A DNA stretch of 64,000 nt, from NCBI RefSeq assembly GCF_022701295.1, contig NZ_CP033204.1, forward strand, positions 3,934,501 to 3,998,500, written 5' to 3'. The translations under genes and the position numbers were made by a program. This document shows positions 43,223-52,716 of this stretch, piece after piece. The notes beneath the pieces are model-generated. The model had not been told where the DNA came from, searched no databases, and saw only the letters and a list, made by a program, of their open reading frames with translations. The DNA comes from Sphingopyxis sp. YF1 (GTDB lineage Bacteria > Pseudomonadota > Alphaproteobacteria > Sphingomonadales > Sphingomonadaceae). Within the stretch, counting starts at the first letter, position 1. Every line of letters starts with the position of its first letter.

Positions 43223-43303
43223 TATAGTCCTGCAAGTCTATCCCTTGCAATCGTGCGGCGATTGGGGTCAGTCGGCGCCAACTTCTTGCGGGAGACTCGG
43301 ACA

Positions 43304-44797
43304 ATGCGACAGATCGACCATCATATCGCCGGCGGCACCGGCGGCGGCAGCCGCTTCGGCGACGTGCTCGACCCCAATAATGGCGGCGTGCAGGCGCAGG
43401 TCGCGCTCGGCGATCGCGCCATCCTCGACCGCGCGGTCGCCGCGGCGAAGGCGGCGCAGCCGGCATGGGCCGCGACCAACCCGCAGCGCCGCGCGCGCGT
43501 GATGTTCGAATTCAAGCGCCTCGTCGAAGCCAATATGAACCAGCTCGCCGAAATGCTGTCGGCCGAGCATGGCAAGGTGATCGCCGATTCGAAGGGCGAC
43601 ATCCAGCGCGGGCTGGAAGTCATCGAATTCTGCTGCGGCATCCCGCACGTGCTGAAGGGCGAATATACGCAGGGCGCCGGCCCCGGGATCGACGTCTATT
43701 CGATGCGCCAGCCGGTCGGCATCGGCGCGGGCATCACCCCGTTCAACTTCCCCGCGATGATCCCGCTGTGGATGGGCGGCGTCGCGACCGCGGTCGGCAA
43801 CGCCTTCATTTTGAAGCCCAGCGAGCGCGACCCCTCGGTCCCGGTGCGCCTGTCGGAGCTGTTCCTCGAAGCGGGCATGCCCGAGGGGATTTTCCAGACC
43901 GTCCACGGCGACAAGGAAATGGTCGACGCGATCCTCGACCATCCCGACATCGGCGCGGTCAGTTTCGTCGGCTCGTCGGATATCGCGCATTATGTCTACA
44001 ACCGCGGGGTTTCGAACGGCAAACGCGTGCAGGCGATGGGCGGCGCGAAGAACCACGGAATCGTCATGCCCGACGCCGATCTCGACCAGGTGGTCAATGA
44101 CCTCACCGGTGCGGCCTTCGGTTCGGCGGGCGAGCGCTGCATGGCGCTGCCCGTCGTCGTCCCCGTCGGCGAAGACACCGCGAACCGCCTGCGTGAGAAA
44201 CTGATCCCCGCGATCGAAGCACTCCGCGTTGGCGTGTCGACCGATACCGAAGCGCATTACGGCCCCGTCGTGACGGAGGCGCACAAGCAGAAGGTCGAGG
44301 GCTGGATCGCCAAATGCGCCGAGGAAGGCGCCGAACTGGTCATCGACGGCCGCGGCTTTGCGCTGCAGGGCCACGAAAAGGGCTTCTTCGTCGGTCCGAC
44401 GCTTTTCGACCATGTCACCCCCGACATGGAAAGCTACAAGGAAGAGATTTTCGGCCCGGTGCTCCAGATCGTCCGCGCCCCCGATTTCGAAACCGCGCTC
44501 GAACTGCCCAGCAAGCATCAATATGGCAACGGCGTCGCGATCTTCACGCGCAACGGTCATGCCGCGCGCGAATTCGCCGCGCGCGTCAACGTCGGCATGG
44601 TCGGCATCAACGTGCCGATTCCCGTGCCCGTCGCCTATCATACGTTCGGCGGCTGGAAGCGCTCGGCGTTCGGCGACACCAACCAGCACGGCATGGAAGG
44701 CGTGAAGTTCTGGACCAAGGTCAAGACGATCACCGCGCGCTGGCCCGACGGGTCGCCCGATGGCGGCAATGCCTTCGTCATCCCGACGATGGGCTGA
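43304..44797 (+). CDS. mmsA: CoA-acylating methylmalonate-semialdehyde dehydrogenase
   Basis: This 497-aa aldehyde dehydrogenase converts methylmalonate semialdehyde to propionyl-CoA in valine breakdown. The catalytic Cys is in FGSAGERCMALPV and the cofactor region in ITPFNFPAMIPLWMGGVATAVGNAFILKPSERDPS. The start at 43304 follows GGGAG and gives MRQIDHHIAGG, the usual start for this family. It opens the plus-strand valine cluster. Confidence 0.95.
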   Translation: MRQIDHHIAGGTGGGSRFGDVLDPNNGGVQAQVALGDRAILDRAVAAAKAAQPAWAATNPQRRARVMFEFKRLVEANMNQLAEMLSAEHGKVIADSKGDIQRGLEVIEFCCGIPHVLKGEYTQGAGPGIDVYSMRQPVGIGAGITPFNFPAMIPLWMGGVATAVGNAFILKPSERDPSVPVRLSELFLEAGMPEGIFQTVHGDKEMVDAILDHPDIGAVSFVGSSDIAHYVYNRGVSNGKRVQAMGGAKNHGIVMPDADLDQVVNDLTGAAFGSAGERCMALPVVVPVGEDTANRLREKLIPAIEALRVGVSTDTEAHYGPVVTEAHKQKVEGWIAKCAEEGAELVIDGRGFALQGHEKGFFVGPTLFDHVTPDMESYKEEIFGPVLQIVRAPDFETALELPSKHQYGNGVAIFTRNGHAAREFAARVNVGMVGINVPIPVPVAYHTFGGWKRSAFGDTNQHGMEGVKFWTKVKTITARWPDGSPDGGNAFVIPTMG

Positions 44798-44858
44798 CGA
44801 GGCAGGCGGTATGAAACCGGCGTCGGACATCGCGCATTTCTCCTCGCGAAGGAGAAGG

Positions 44859-45395
44859 ATGATGATACGATGGACGATGCCCCTGGTTCTGCTGCTCGCC
44901 GCGTGTGGCGGTGCGGAGGACAAGAGGGCGCCCGCGACCGAAGAAAAAGCGAGCGTCGCGGCGCAGCCCGATGCCGCACCACCCGCGCCGGCCGAACCGG
45001 CGGGGGCGGAAGACTATAGGCCCGACCCCGCGCTTCGGCCGCCTGTCGCGCCCGAGCCGGGCATCGGCAGCGGCGACAAGGCAATCCCTGCTGCGATCCG
45101 GGGGCGCTGGGCGCTCGACGCGGGCGATTGCGCCAAGCGTCCGGGTACTGATCTGACCGCGCTGGTGATCGACGCCGCGAACCTGCGTTTCCACGAATCG
45201 CACGGCGAACTCGCGCGCGTTCGCGAGCGCAGCGCGAACCGCATCGTCGCCGACTACAAGTTCAGCGGCGAGGGGCAGGAATGGGACCGGCTGATGCTGC
45301 TGGACGTGGCGGACGGCGGCAAGGCGCTGGTCCGCCGCGACTATGGCGAGGGTGGCACCGCGGGGTCGCTGCGCTATACGCGCTGTGCCGGCTGA
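44859..45395 (+). CDS. Hypothetical lipoprotein
   Basis: This 178-aa protein has a lipoprotein signal (MPLVLLLAACGG). A Pro/Ala/Glu-rich linker follows, then a C-terminal domain from about residue 85 (IPAAIRGRWALDAGDCAKRPGTD) that resembles small periplasmic proteins of unknown role. The ATG at 44859 follows a strong AAGGAGAAGG site. It lies inside the valine cluster with no obvious link to the pathway. Confidence 0.8.
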   Translation: MMIRWTMPLVLLLAACGGAEDKRAPATEEKASVAAQPDAAPPAPAEPAGAEDYRPDPALRPPVAPEPGIGSGDKAIPAAIRGRWALDAGDCAKRPGTDLTALVIDAANLRFHESHGELARVRERSANRIVADYKFSGEGQEWDRLMLLDVADGGKALVRRDYGEGGTAGSLRYTRCAG

Positions 45396-45420
45396 CGGCG
45401 TTTTGAAAGGGAGACGAAGG

Positions 45421-45723
45421 ATGGATATTCGCATCTTGGCACTTGCCGCCGCCTTGCCGCTTGCTGCCTGCGCGAGCAGCGAAACCCCTGTCGAATCGAC
45501 CCCGCCGCCGTCGGCGGAGATGAGCTGCAAGGTCGACGCCGCGCAGTCGTTCGTCGGCCAGACCGCGAGCCCCGAACTCGGCGCGAGCGCGCTCAAGGCC
45601 AGCGGCGCGCGCACCTTGCGCTGGGGCCCGCCGCGTTCGGCGATGACGATGGATTATCGGCAGGACCGGCTGAACATCATGTACGACGACGCCTACAAGG
45701 TCACGCAGGTCAGCTGTGGCTGA
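45421..45723 (+). CDS. Peptidase inhibitor I78 family lipoprotein
   Basis: This 100-aa protein has a lipoprotein signal (LALAAALPLAACASS). The I78 core is CKVDAAQSFVGQTAS, ARTLRWGPPRSAMTMDYRQDRLNIMYD and the final KVTQVSCG. Members are thought to inhibit serine proteases in the periplasm. It overlaps the next gene, which starts within its last codons. Confidence 0.88.
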   Translation: MDIRILALAAALPLAACASSETPVESTPPPSAEMSCKVDAAQSFVGQTASPELGASALKASGARTLRWGPPRSAMTMDYRQDRLNIMYDDAYKVTQVSCG

Positions 45724-46117
45724 CCATTCGCGTCGCAATCATGCGTCGGCTTCCCCATTCGAACCCGTCTACGGCTACAGCCGCGCGGTTCGGGTGGGGA
45801 ACCGGATCGACGTGGCGGGCTGCGCGCCGATCGAGCCCGACGGCACGTCGACCCCCGGCGATGCCGGCGCACAGGCGGCGCGCTGTCTGGCGATCATCGG
45901 GGAAGCGCTGGCCGCGCTCGGCGGCAGTTTCTCCGATGTCGTGCGCACGCGCATGTACATCACCGACCCCGCCGATGCCGATCTGGTCGGCCATGCGCAC
46001 GGCGCCATATTCAAGGATATCCGCCCGGCCGCGACGATGCTCGTCATCCCCGCGCTGATCCGCCCCGAGTGGAAAGTCGAAATCGAAGCCGAAGCCATCA
46101 TCGAGAACGGAAAATGA
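45716..46117 (+). CDS. RidA-family (YjgF/YER057c) protein
   Basis: This 133-aa protein has the RidA fold signature: VRVGNRIDVAGCAP, AAQAARCLAIIGEALAALGGSFSDVVRTRMYITD and a C-terminal LIRPEWKVEIEAEAI with the conserved Arg and Glu. RidA proteins hydrolyse reactive enamines and imines. It starts with GTG inside the previous gene and its stop overlaps the acyl-CoA dehydrogenase start, so it belongs to the same operon. Confidence 0.9.
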   Translation: MADHSRRNHASASPFEPVYGYSRAVRVGNRIDVAGCAPIEPDGTSTPGDAGAQAARCLAIIGEALAALGGSFSDVVRTRMYITDPADADLVGHAHGAIFKDIRPAATMLVIPALIRPEWKVEIEAEAIIENGK

Positions 46118-47259
46118 CCGACCAGTTCCAGCTCACCGACGACCAGCTCGCCATCCAGGACATGGCGCGCAAGTTCACCGCCGACCGCATCACGCCCTTT
46201 GCGGCCGAATGGGACGAGAAAAGCCACTATCCCGTCGACGTGTGGAAGGCGGCGGGCGAGCTCGGCTTCGGCGCGATCTATGTCGCCGAGGAATCGGGCG
46301 GCATCGGGCTCGGCCGGCTCGAGGCGGCGCTGATCATGGAGGCGATGGCCTATGGCTGCCCCGCGACGAGTGCCTATGTCTCGATCCACAATATGGCGAC
46401 GTGGATGATCGACCGCTTCGGCGGCGCCGGGATCAAGGCGCGCTTCCTGCCGAGCCTCGTCAGCATGGAAAAGATCGCGAGCTATTGCCTGACCGAACCG
46501 GGTTCGGGGTCGGACGCCGCAGCGCTCAAGACCACCGCGAAGCGCGAGGGCGACCATTATGTGCTCAACGGCACCAAGCAGTTCATCTCGGGCGCGGGCT
46601 ACAACGACATCTATGTCTGCATGGTCCGCACCGGCGACGAGAAGTCGAAGGGGATTTCCTGCCTGGTCGTCGAAAAGGACACGCCGGGGCTCAATTTCGG
46701 CGCGCCCGAAAAGAAGCTCGGCTGGAATGCATCGCCTACGGCACAAGTGATCTTCGAGGATTGCCGCGTGCCGGTCGAAAACCTCGTCGGCGCCGAGGGC
46801 GACGGCTTCCGCTTCGCGATGGCGGGGCTCGATGGCGGCCGCCTCAACATCGGCGCCTGCTCGCTCGGCGGCGCGCAGCGCTGCCTCGACGAGGCGATCG
46901 CCTACACGAAGGACCGTCAGCAGTTCGGTCAGCCGATCGCCGATTTCCAGAATACGCAATTCACCCTCGCCGACATGGCGACCGACCTCGAAGCCTCGCG
47001 CGCGCTGCTCTATCTCGCCGCGGCGAAGGTCAGTGCGAACGCCCCCGACAAGTCGCGCTTCTCGGCGATGGCGAAACGGCTCGCGACCGACAATGGCAGC
47101 AAGGTCGTCAACGACGCGCTGCAACTGTTCGGCGGCTACGGATATCTGAAGGATTATCCGATCGAGCGTTTCTGGCGCGATCTCCGCGTCCATTCGATCC
47201 TTGAGGGAACCAACCAGGTCATGCGGATGATCGTCGGACGGGACCTGCTGCGCCAATGA
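46114..47259 (+). CDS. Isobutyryl-CoA (short/branched-chain acyl-CoA) dehydrogenase
   Basis: This 381-aa flavoprotein has the acyl-CoA dehydrogenase motifs YCLTEPGSGSDAAAL and KQFISGAGYND, QLFGGYGYLKDYPIERFWRD, and the catalytic Glu in SILEGTNQVMRMIVGRDLL. Its place between mmsA and the hydroxyisobutyryl-CoA hydrolase points to isobutyryl-CoA oxidation in valine degradation. Stop and start codons overlap with both neighbours. Confidence 0.93.
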   Translation: MTDQFQLTDDQLAIQDMARKFTADRITPFAAEWDEKSHYPVDVWKAAGELGFGAIYVAEESGGIGLGRLEAALIMEAMAYGCPATSAYVSIHNMATWMIDRFGGAGIKARFLPSLVSMEKIASYCLTEPGSGSDAAALKTTAKREGDHYVLNGTKQFISGAGYNDIYVCMVRTGDEKSKGISCLVVEKDTPGLNFGAPEKKLGWNASPTAQVIFEDCRVPVENLVGAEGDGFRFAMAGLDGGRLNIGACSLGGAQRCLDEAIAYTKDRQQFGQPIADFQNTQFTLADMATDLEASRALLYLAAAKVSANAPDKSRFSAMAKRLATDNGSKVVNDALQLFGGYGYLKDYPIERFWRDLRVHSILEGTNQVMRMIVGRDLLRQ

Positions 47260-48317
47260 CCCCAGAATCTTCAAACGATATGCTGATCTCGACCGAGGGC
47301 GCCACCGGCCGCCTGTCGCTCAACCGCCCCAAGGCGATCCATGCGCTCAACCTCGACATGGTCCATGCCATGACCGGGGCGCTCGTCGCTTGGCGCGACG
47401 ACGCCGCGGTGCAGGCGGTGCTGCTCGACCATAGCGAGGGGCGTGGTTTCTGCGCCGGCGGCGACATCGCCTTCCTGCGCAATTCGGCGCTGACCGACGA
47501 CGGCGCCTCGGGCCGCCGTTTCTTCCACGATGAATATCAGCTCAACCACCTGCTCTTCACCTATGACAAGCCGGTGGTCGCCTTCATGGACGGCATCACC
47601 ATGGGCGGCGGCGTCGGCATTTCGCTGCCCGCCAAATATCGCGTCGCGACCGAAAATACGCGGCTCGCGATGCCCGAGACGGGGATCGGCCTGTTCCCCG
47701 ACGTCGGCGGCGGCTGGTATCTGTCGCGGCTCGAAGGCCGCGTCGGGCCCTTCCTCGCGCTCACCGGCGCGCGGCTCGACGGCGCCGAATGCCTCGCGCT
47801 CGGCCTCGCGACCCATTATCTGCCCTCGGACAAGCTCGCCGAGGCCAAGGCGCGCATCGCCGAACACCCCGATCGTATCGGCGGCATCCTCGGCGAACTG
47901 TCGGTAACCCCGCCCGAGGCGAAAATCCTCGCGCATATCGCCGAAATCAACCGGCTCTTTGCGTCGGACCGGCTCGAGGACATCCTCGCCGCGCTCGAAG
48001 CCGATCCGGGCGATTGGGCGGCAAAGGAACTCGCGGCGCTCCGCACCAAGAGCCCGCAAACCTGCAAGGTCGCGCTACGTCAGCTCGCCGACAGCCTCGA
48101 CCTGCCCGATTTCGCCGCGAACATGGCGATGGAGTATCGCATCGGCAGCCGCGTGCTGACGCGCCCCGACTTCGCCGAGGGGGTGCGCGCGGTGATCGTC
48201 GAAAAGGACAATGCGCCGCAATGGAATCCGGCGACGGCAGAGGGGGTGGGCGACGATCTGATCGCGTCGATCTTCGCCCCGCTGCCCGCCGACGAAGAAT
48301 GGAAACCCCTCGCTTAA
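47256..48317 (+). CDS. 3-hydroxyisobutyryl-CoA hydrolase (crotonase family)
   Basis: This 353-aa protein is of the hydrolase branch of the crotonase family. It has SLNRPKAIHALNLDMV, GRGFCAGGDIAFLRN for the oxyanion hole, GITMGGGVGISLPAKYRVATE and MPETGIGLFPDVGGGWYLSRL with the catalytic Glu and Asp. It releases 3-hydroxyisobutyrate from its CoA ester, the substrate for mmsB. It is coupled to the dehydrogenase gene upstream. Confidence 0.92.
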   Translation: MTPESSNDMLISTEGATGRLSLNRPKAIHALNLDMVHAMTGALVAWRDDAAVQAVLLDHSEGRGFCAGGDIAFLRNSALTDDGASGRRFFHDEYQLNHLLFTYDKPVVAFMDGITMGGGVGISLPAKYRVATENTRLAMPETGIGLFPDVGGGWYLSRLEGRVGPFLALTGARLDGAECLALGLATHYLPSDKLAEAKARIAEHPDRIGGILGELSVTPPEAKILAHIAEINRLFASDRLEDILAALEADPGDWAAKELAALRTKSPQTCKVALRQLADSLDLPDFAANMAMEYRIGSRVLTRPDFAEGVRAVIVEKDNAPQWNPATAEGVGDDLIASIFAPLPADEEWKPLA

Positions 48318-48322
48318 CCTCG

Positions 48323-48396
48323 CCACCCCGGACCTGATCCGGGTCCCGCTTCCGCAGCGTTGCCAAGCGGGATGCCGGATCAGGTCCGGCATGACG
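48323..48396. repeat. Dispersed palindromic repeat (GGACCTGATCCGG type)
   Basis: CCCCGGACCTGATCCGGGT and GCCGGATCAGGTCCGGCAT are an inverted pair around a short central segment, between two crotonase genes. Confidence 0.75.
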
Positions 48397-48416
48397 AAAA
48401 ATCCGGAGAGAATCGC

Positions 48417-49199
48417 ATGGCATACGAAACCCTACTCGTCGAACAGCGCGGCGCCGTCACGCTCGTCACGCTCAATCGCCCGCAGGCATTGAACGCGCTC
48501 AACTCGGGCGTGCTTGACGATCTGATCGCGGCGTTCGCTGCCTTCGAGGCCGACGACAGCCAGCGCTGCGCCGTCCTCACCGGATCGGGCGACAAGGCCT
48601 TTGCCGCGGGCGCCGACATCAAGGAAATGGCCGACAAACCCGCCGCCGACTTCTACCTTGAGGACTTCTTCTCGAAATGGACGAGCGACTTCGTGAAGAA
48701 GGTCCGCAAGCCGTGGATCGCGGCGGTCAACGGCTTCGCGCTCGGCGGCGGCTGCGAACTCGCGATGATGGCCGACTTCATCATCGCGTCGGAGAAGGCG
48801 AAGTTCGGCCAGCCCGAAATCAAGCTCGGCGTCGCACCGGGCATGGGCGGCTCGCAGCGGCTGACCCGCGCGATCGGCAAGGCGAAGGCGATGGAAATGT
48901 GCCTCACCGGCCGGATGATGGACGCCGCCGAAGCCGAGCGCTCGGGCCTCGTCGCCCGCGTCGTCGACCATGCGACGCTGGTCGACGACGCGGTGAAGAC
49001 CGCAACGCTGATCGCATCGATGCCGCCGATGGCCGCAATGGTGAACAAGGACATGGTCAACGCGGCGTTCGAGACCTCGCTCGACCAGGGGCTGATCTAC
49101 GAACGCCGCCTGTTCCAGATCCTCGCCGCGACCGAGGACAAGGCCGAAGGCATGGCTGCCTTCATCGAAAAGCGCGAAGGCGTGTGGAAGGGGCGGTGA
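48417..49199 (+). CDS. Enoyl-CoA hydratase (crotonase family)
   Basis: This 260-aa protein has the crotonase motifs [49 protein letters not shown] and [23 protein letters not shown] with two catalytic Glu positions. It hydrates methacrylyl-CoA in the valine route or general enoyl-CoA. The ATG at 48417 follows GGAGAG. A short repeat separates it from the hydrolase. Confidence 0.93.
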   Translation: MAYETLLVEQRGAVTLVTLNRPQALNALNSGVLDDLIAAFAAFEADDSQRCAVLTGSGDKAFAAGADIKEMADKPAADFYLEDFFSKWTSDFVKKVRKPWIAAVNGFALGGGCELAMMADFIIASEKAKFGQPEIKLGVAPGMGGSQRLTRAIGKAKAMEMCLTGRMMDAAEAERSGLVARVVDHATLVDDAVKTATLIASMPPMAAMVNKDMVNAAFETSLDQGLIYERRLFQILAATEDKAEGMAAFIEKREGVWKGR

Positions 49200-49205
49200 G
49201 CCAAG

Positions 49206-49274
49206 CGTCATCCCAGCGAAAGCTGGGATCGGAGGCGTCCTAACGATAGCGGCCCCAGCCTTCGCTGGGGCGAC
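49206..49274. repeat. Dispersed palindromic repeat (CCCAGCGAAAGCTGGG type)
   Basis: CATCCCAGCGAAAGCTGGGAT and GGCCCCAGCCTTCGCTGGGGC form two hairpins. The same family recurs in the other orientation at 63799-63880. Confidence 0.8.
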
Positions 49275-49284
49275 GGAGAGAAAT

Positions 49285-50160
49285 ATGAAAATCGCATTCA
49301 TCGGGCTCGGCAATATGGGCGGCGGCATGGCTGCGAATCTTGCCAAGGCGGGGCATGACGTCCGCGCCTTCGACCTTAGCGAAGAGGCGCTGGCGCGCGC
49401 CGTCGAGGCGGGCTGCACGCGCGCCGCATCGGCCGCCGAAGCCGTCACCGGCGCCGAAGCGGTGGTGACGATGCTCCCCGCGGGCAAGCATGTCGCGGGC
49501 GTCTATGACGGTGATGTCTTCCCCAATGCCGTTCCGGGCACCTTGCTGCTCGACTGCTCGACGATCGACGTCGCAACCGCGCGCGCCAACATCGAGGCCG
49601 CGACCGCCAGGGGCCTCGTCGCGGTCGACGCGCCGGTGTCGGGCGGCATCGCCGCCGCCAACGCCGGCACGCTGACCTTCATGGTCGGCGGCACCGACGA
49701 AGGCTTCGCGCGCGCCGAACCGATCCTCGCCAAGATGGGCAAGGCGGTGATCCACGCGGGCGGTGCGGGTGCGGGCCAGGGGGCGAAGATCTGCAACAAT
49801 ATGCTGCTCGGCGCGTCGATGATCGCGACGTGCGAAACGCTCGCGCTCGCGCAGAAGCTCGGGCTCGACCCGCAGACCTTCTTCGACATCGCCAGCGTCT
49901 CGTCGGGGCAATGCTGGTCGCTGACCTCTTACGCGCCGCTGCCCGGCGTCGGACCGGTCACGCCGGCCGACAATGGCTATGCCGGCGGTTTCGCGGCGGC
50001 GCTGATGCTCAAGGATCTGCGCCTCGCGATGGAAGCGGCGGAAAGCGTCGACGCCGACGTTCCGATGGGATCGAAGGCACGCGAACTTTACGAGGCGTTC
50101 GTCGAGGCCGACAAGGACGGCCGCGACTTTTCGGCGATCATCCAGACCTTGCAGGGCTGA
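49285..50160 (+). CDS. mmsB: 3-hydroxyisobutyrate dehydrogenase
   Basis: This 291-aa NAD-dependent beta-hydroxyacid dehydrogenase starts with the Rossmann motif IAFIGLGNMGGGMAANLAKAG. It has the substrate motif VDAPVSGGIAAANAGTLTFMVGG and the catalytic Lys in GAGQGAKICNNMLLG. The C-terminal PMGSKARELYEAF matches MmsB. It oxidises 3-hydroxyisobutyrate to methylmalonate semialdehyde, the substrate of mmsA. Confidence 0.94.
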   Translation: MKIAFIGLGNMGGGMAANLAKAGHDVRAFDLSEEALARAVEAGCTRAASAAEAVTGAEAVVTMLPAGKHVAGVYDGDVFPNAVPGTLLLDCSTIDVATARANIEAATARGLVAVDAPVSGGIAAANAGTLTFMVGGTDEGFARAEPILAKMGKAVIHAGGAGAGQGAKICNNMLLGASMIATCETLALAQKLGLDPQTFFDIASVSSGQCWSLTSYAPLPGVGPVTPADNGYAGGFAAALMLKDLRLAMEAAESVDADVPMGSKARELYEAFVEADKDGRDFSAIIQTLQG

Positions 50161-50187
50161 ACGCCGGGAACCATCTTCCACCAGTTT

Positions 50188-50266
50188 CGTCATCCCGGAC
50201 TTGATCCGGGATCCATTCTTCCAAACGCTGCGTGAATGGACCCCGGATCAAGTCCGGGGTGACGAT
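50188..50266. repeat. Dispersed palindromic repeat (CCCGGACTTGATCCGGG type)
   Basis: CGTCATCCCGGACTTGATCC and GGATCAAGTCCGGGGTGACG are an inverted pair around a spacer of about 35 bases, at the 3' ends of two converging genes. Confidence 0.75.
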
Positions 50267-50279
50267 CACTGGGGCCAAG

Positions 50280-50516
50280 TCAGTAAAAATCCGCCGTCTC
50301 GCCGCCGTCCTTGCGGTCGCTCCGATGCACCTGCGTCGGCGCCTTGCGCTCGCCGGTGCGCACCTCGATCCGCCCGTCCACGCGCCGTATCTCGGCGGGC
50401 GCCAATATGCGCGCACGGGCCACGGCGACGGCGGTCGCCTGCGGCGTCGGCACGGGCGCGGCGGCCAGCGCGTTTCCGGCAAGCAGCAGGGCGGCGAGGA
50501 GCGGCATGGGCGTCAT
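50280..50516 (-). CDS. Small hypothetical exported protein
   Basis: This 78-aa protein starts with a clear signal peptide (MPLLAALLLAGNALAAAP). A short basic, charged C-terminus with no known domain follows. The gene stands alone between converging units. Its reality is supported by the signal peptide and compatible codon use only. Confidence 0.55.
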   Translation of the reverse strand: MTPMPLLAALLLAGNALAAAPVPTPQATAVAVARARILAPAEIRRVDGRIEVRTGERKAPTQVHRSDRKDGGETADFY

Positions 50517-50600
50517 ACTCCGCCCTAACGGCAGATGCTGCCAGCGCTTTAACCCTGAATCGCAACGTCCCGTGCAGGATTGCGGCGACGGATTGACAAA

Positions 50601-50641
50601 GAAAAGGCCGCCTGCCCCGCATCGGGACAGGCGGCCTTTTC
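50601..50641. terminator. Bidirectional rho-independent terminator
   Basis: GAAAAGGCCGCCTG and CAGGCGGCCTTTTC form a long near-perfect stem with A-run on one side and T-run on the other. It lies 20 bases after the stop codon of the enoyl-CoA hydratase/hydroxyacyl-CoA dehydrogenase gene in the minus direction. Confidence 0.9.
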
Positions 50642-50660
50642 TTGTTATCGTGCGAAAGGT

Positions 50661-52694
50661 TTAAAAGCCGGCCTTTGCCGCCGCCTTCTCCTTGAGCAAA
50701 GGCGCGACTTCGAAGCCGTGCTTTTCGAGCGCCGCGGCGATCTTGTCGGTGCCTTCGAGCCCGGCCCAGAACATCGGACCGCCGCGATAGACCGGCCAGC
50801 CATAGCCGTAGATCCACACGACATCGATGTCGCTCGCGCGCTGTGCCTTGCCTTCGGCGAGGATCAGCGCGCCTTCGTTGACCATCGGGTACAGGGTGCG
50901 TTCGACGATTTCCTGATCGCTGATCTCTCGCTTTTCGATCCCCGCCTTCTGGCGGAAATGGTCGATGATTTCGGCAACGCGCGCACTTTCCGACGGATTG
51001 CGCTTGTCGTCATAGTCGTAGAAGCCCGCCTGCTTCTTCTGACCCCAGCGCCCTTCGGCGCAGAGCGCGTCGCGGATGCTTTCGATACGGTTGGGGTCGC
51101 GGTGCCAGCCGATGTCGACGCCGGCGAGATCGGACATCTGGAACGGCCCCATCGGCATGCCGAAATCGGTGTGGACCTTGTCGACCTGCGCCGGGGTCGC
51201 ACCTTCGAGCAGCAGCTTCTGCGCTTCGAGCTGGCGCGGCGCGAGCATGCGGTTGCCGATGAAGCCGTGGCACACGCCCGCGACGACGGCGACCTTGCCG
51301 ATCTTCTTGCCGGTGGCCATTGCGGTGGCGAGTACATCGTCGGCGGTCTTGTCGCCGCGCACCACTTCGAGCAGCTTCATCACATTGGCGGGCGAGAAGA
51401 AGTGCATGCCGACGACGTCGGCGGGGCGGCTGGTCGACGCCGCAATCTCGTTGACGTCGAGATAGGAGGTGTTCGACGCGAGGATCGCGCCCGGCTTGGC
51501 GATCTTGTCGAGCTTGCCGAACAGCTCCTTCTTGACGTCCATATTCTCATAGACCGCCTCGATGATCAGGTCGCAGTCGGCGAGGTCGTCGAGGCTGAGC
51601 GAGGGGGTCAGCAGCCCCATCATCGCGTCGACCTGCTCGGGCTTGAAGCGGCCCTTGGCGGCGCTCGCGTCGTAATTCTTGCGGATCACGCCGACGCCGC
51701 GGTCGAGCGCATCCTGTTCCATCTCGACGATGGTGACCGGGAGGCCCTTTTGCAGGAAGTTCATGCTGATCCCGCCACCCATCGTGCCGGCACCGATCAC
51801 GCCGACCTTCTTGACGTCGCGCAGCTTGGTGTCCTTGGGCAGGCCGTCGATCTTTGCCGCCTGGCGTTCGGCGAAGAAGATGTGGCGTTGCGCCGCCGAC
51901 TGGCTGCCGAACATCAGCTTGCCGAATTCCTGGCGTTCGAAGGCGAGGCCTTCGTCGAAGGGCAGCCGCGTCGCCGCCTCGACGCAGGCGAGGTTGGCGT
52001 AAGGCGCGTCGAAGCCGCGCCAGCGCTTGGCGTTGGCGGTCTTGAGCTGCTCGATCACGCCGACATCGCCGAACACCGCGCGTTCGCGCGTCGGGCGCGG
52101 GCCGTCGGCGATCTTGGTGCGGGCAAAGGCGATCGCGTCGGCGGCGAGGCTATCCTCGCCCGCGAGCGCGTCGACGAGGCCCATGTCCTTCGCCTTGGGT
52201 GCGGGGACGGGTTCGCCGAGCGAGGTCATCGTTGCCGCGGCCTCGACCCCGACGACGCGCGGCAGGCGCTGGGTGCCGCCGGCACCGGGCAGCAGGCCGA
52301 GCTTGACCTCGGGCACGCCGAGCTTCGCCGAGGGGACGGCGATGCGATAGTGGCAGACGAGCGCGGTTTCGAGACCACCCCCAAGGGCTGTCCCGTGGAT
52401 CGCGGCGACGACCGGCTTGGTCGCGGCTTCGATGCTGTTGAGCACCGCGTTGAAATCGGGGCCGCGCGGCGGTTTGCCGAATTCGCTGATGTCGGCGCCG
52501 GCGATGAAGGTGCCGCCGTCGCAGCGCAGCACGATCGCCTTGACGCCGTCATCGGCGAGCGCGGCGGCGAAATGGTCGGCGAGGCCCTGGCGGACGTGCC
52601 ACGAGAGCGCGTTGACCGGGGGATTGTTGACGATGACGACGGCGACGTCGCCGTCCTTTTCCATCGTGACGGAAATCGGTGTATCTTCGGACAT
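50661..52694 (-). CDS. Bifunctional enoyl-CoA hydratase / 3-hydroxyacyl-CoA dehydrogenase (FadB/FadJ-like)
   Basis: This 677-aa protein has an N-terminal crotonase domain at about residues 1-190 ([59 protein letters not shown]). A NAD-binding hydroxyacyl-CoA dehydrogenase domain follows from about 290 ([50 protein letters not shown]). A duplicated C-terminal domain completes it. It carries out two steps of beta-oxidation. The ATG at 52694 is chosen because it gives MSEDTPI after GGAG. No thiolase is adjacent. Confidence 0.93.
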   Translation of the reverse strand: MSEDTPISVTMEKDGDVAVVIVNNPPVNALSWHVRQGLADHFAAALADDGVKAIVLRCDGGTFIAGADISEFGKPPRGPDFNAVLNSIEAATKPVVAAIHGTALGGGLETALVCHYRIAVPSAKLGVPEVKLGLLPGAGGTQRLPRVVGVEAAATMTSLGEPVPAPKAKDMGLVDALAGEDSLAADAIAFARTKIADGPRPTRERAVFGDVGVIEQLKTANAKRWRGFDAPYANLACVEAATRLPFDEGLAFERQEFGKLMFGSQSAAQRHIFFAERQAAKIDGLPKDTKLRDVKKVGVIGAGTMGGGISMNFLQKGLPVTIVEMEQDALDRGVGVIRKNYDASAAKGRFKPEQVDAMMGLLTPSLSLDDLADCDLIIEAVYENMDVKKELFGKLDKIAKPGAILASNTSYLDVNEIAASTSRPADVVGMHFFSPANVMKLLEVVRGDKTADDVLATAMATGKKIGKVAVVAGVCHGFIGNRMLAPRQLEAQKLLLEGATPAQVDKVHTDFGMPMGPFQMSDLAGVDIGWHRDPNRIESIRDALCAEGRWGQKKQAGFYDYDDKRNPSESARVAEIIDHFRQKAGIEKREISDQEIVERTLYPMVNEGALILAEGKAQRASDIDVVWIYGYGWPVYRGGPMFWAGLEGTDKIAAALEKHGFEVAPLLKEKAAAKAGF

Positions 52695-52716
52695 GGGAGA
52701 ACTCCTTGGTCTAATG

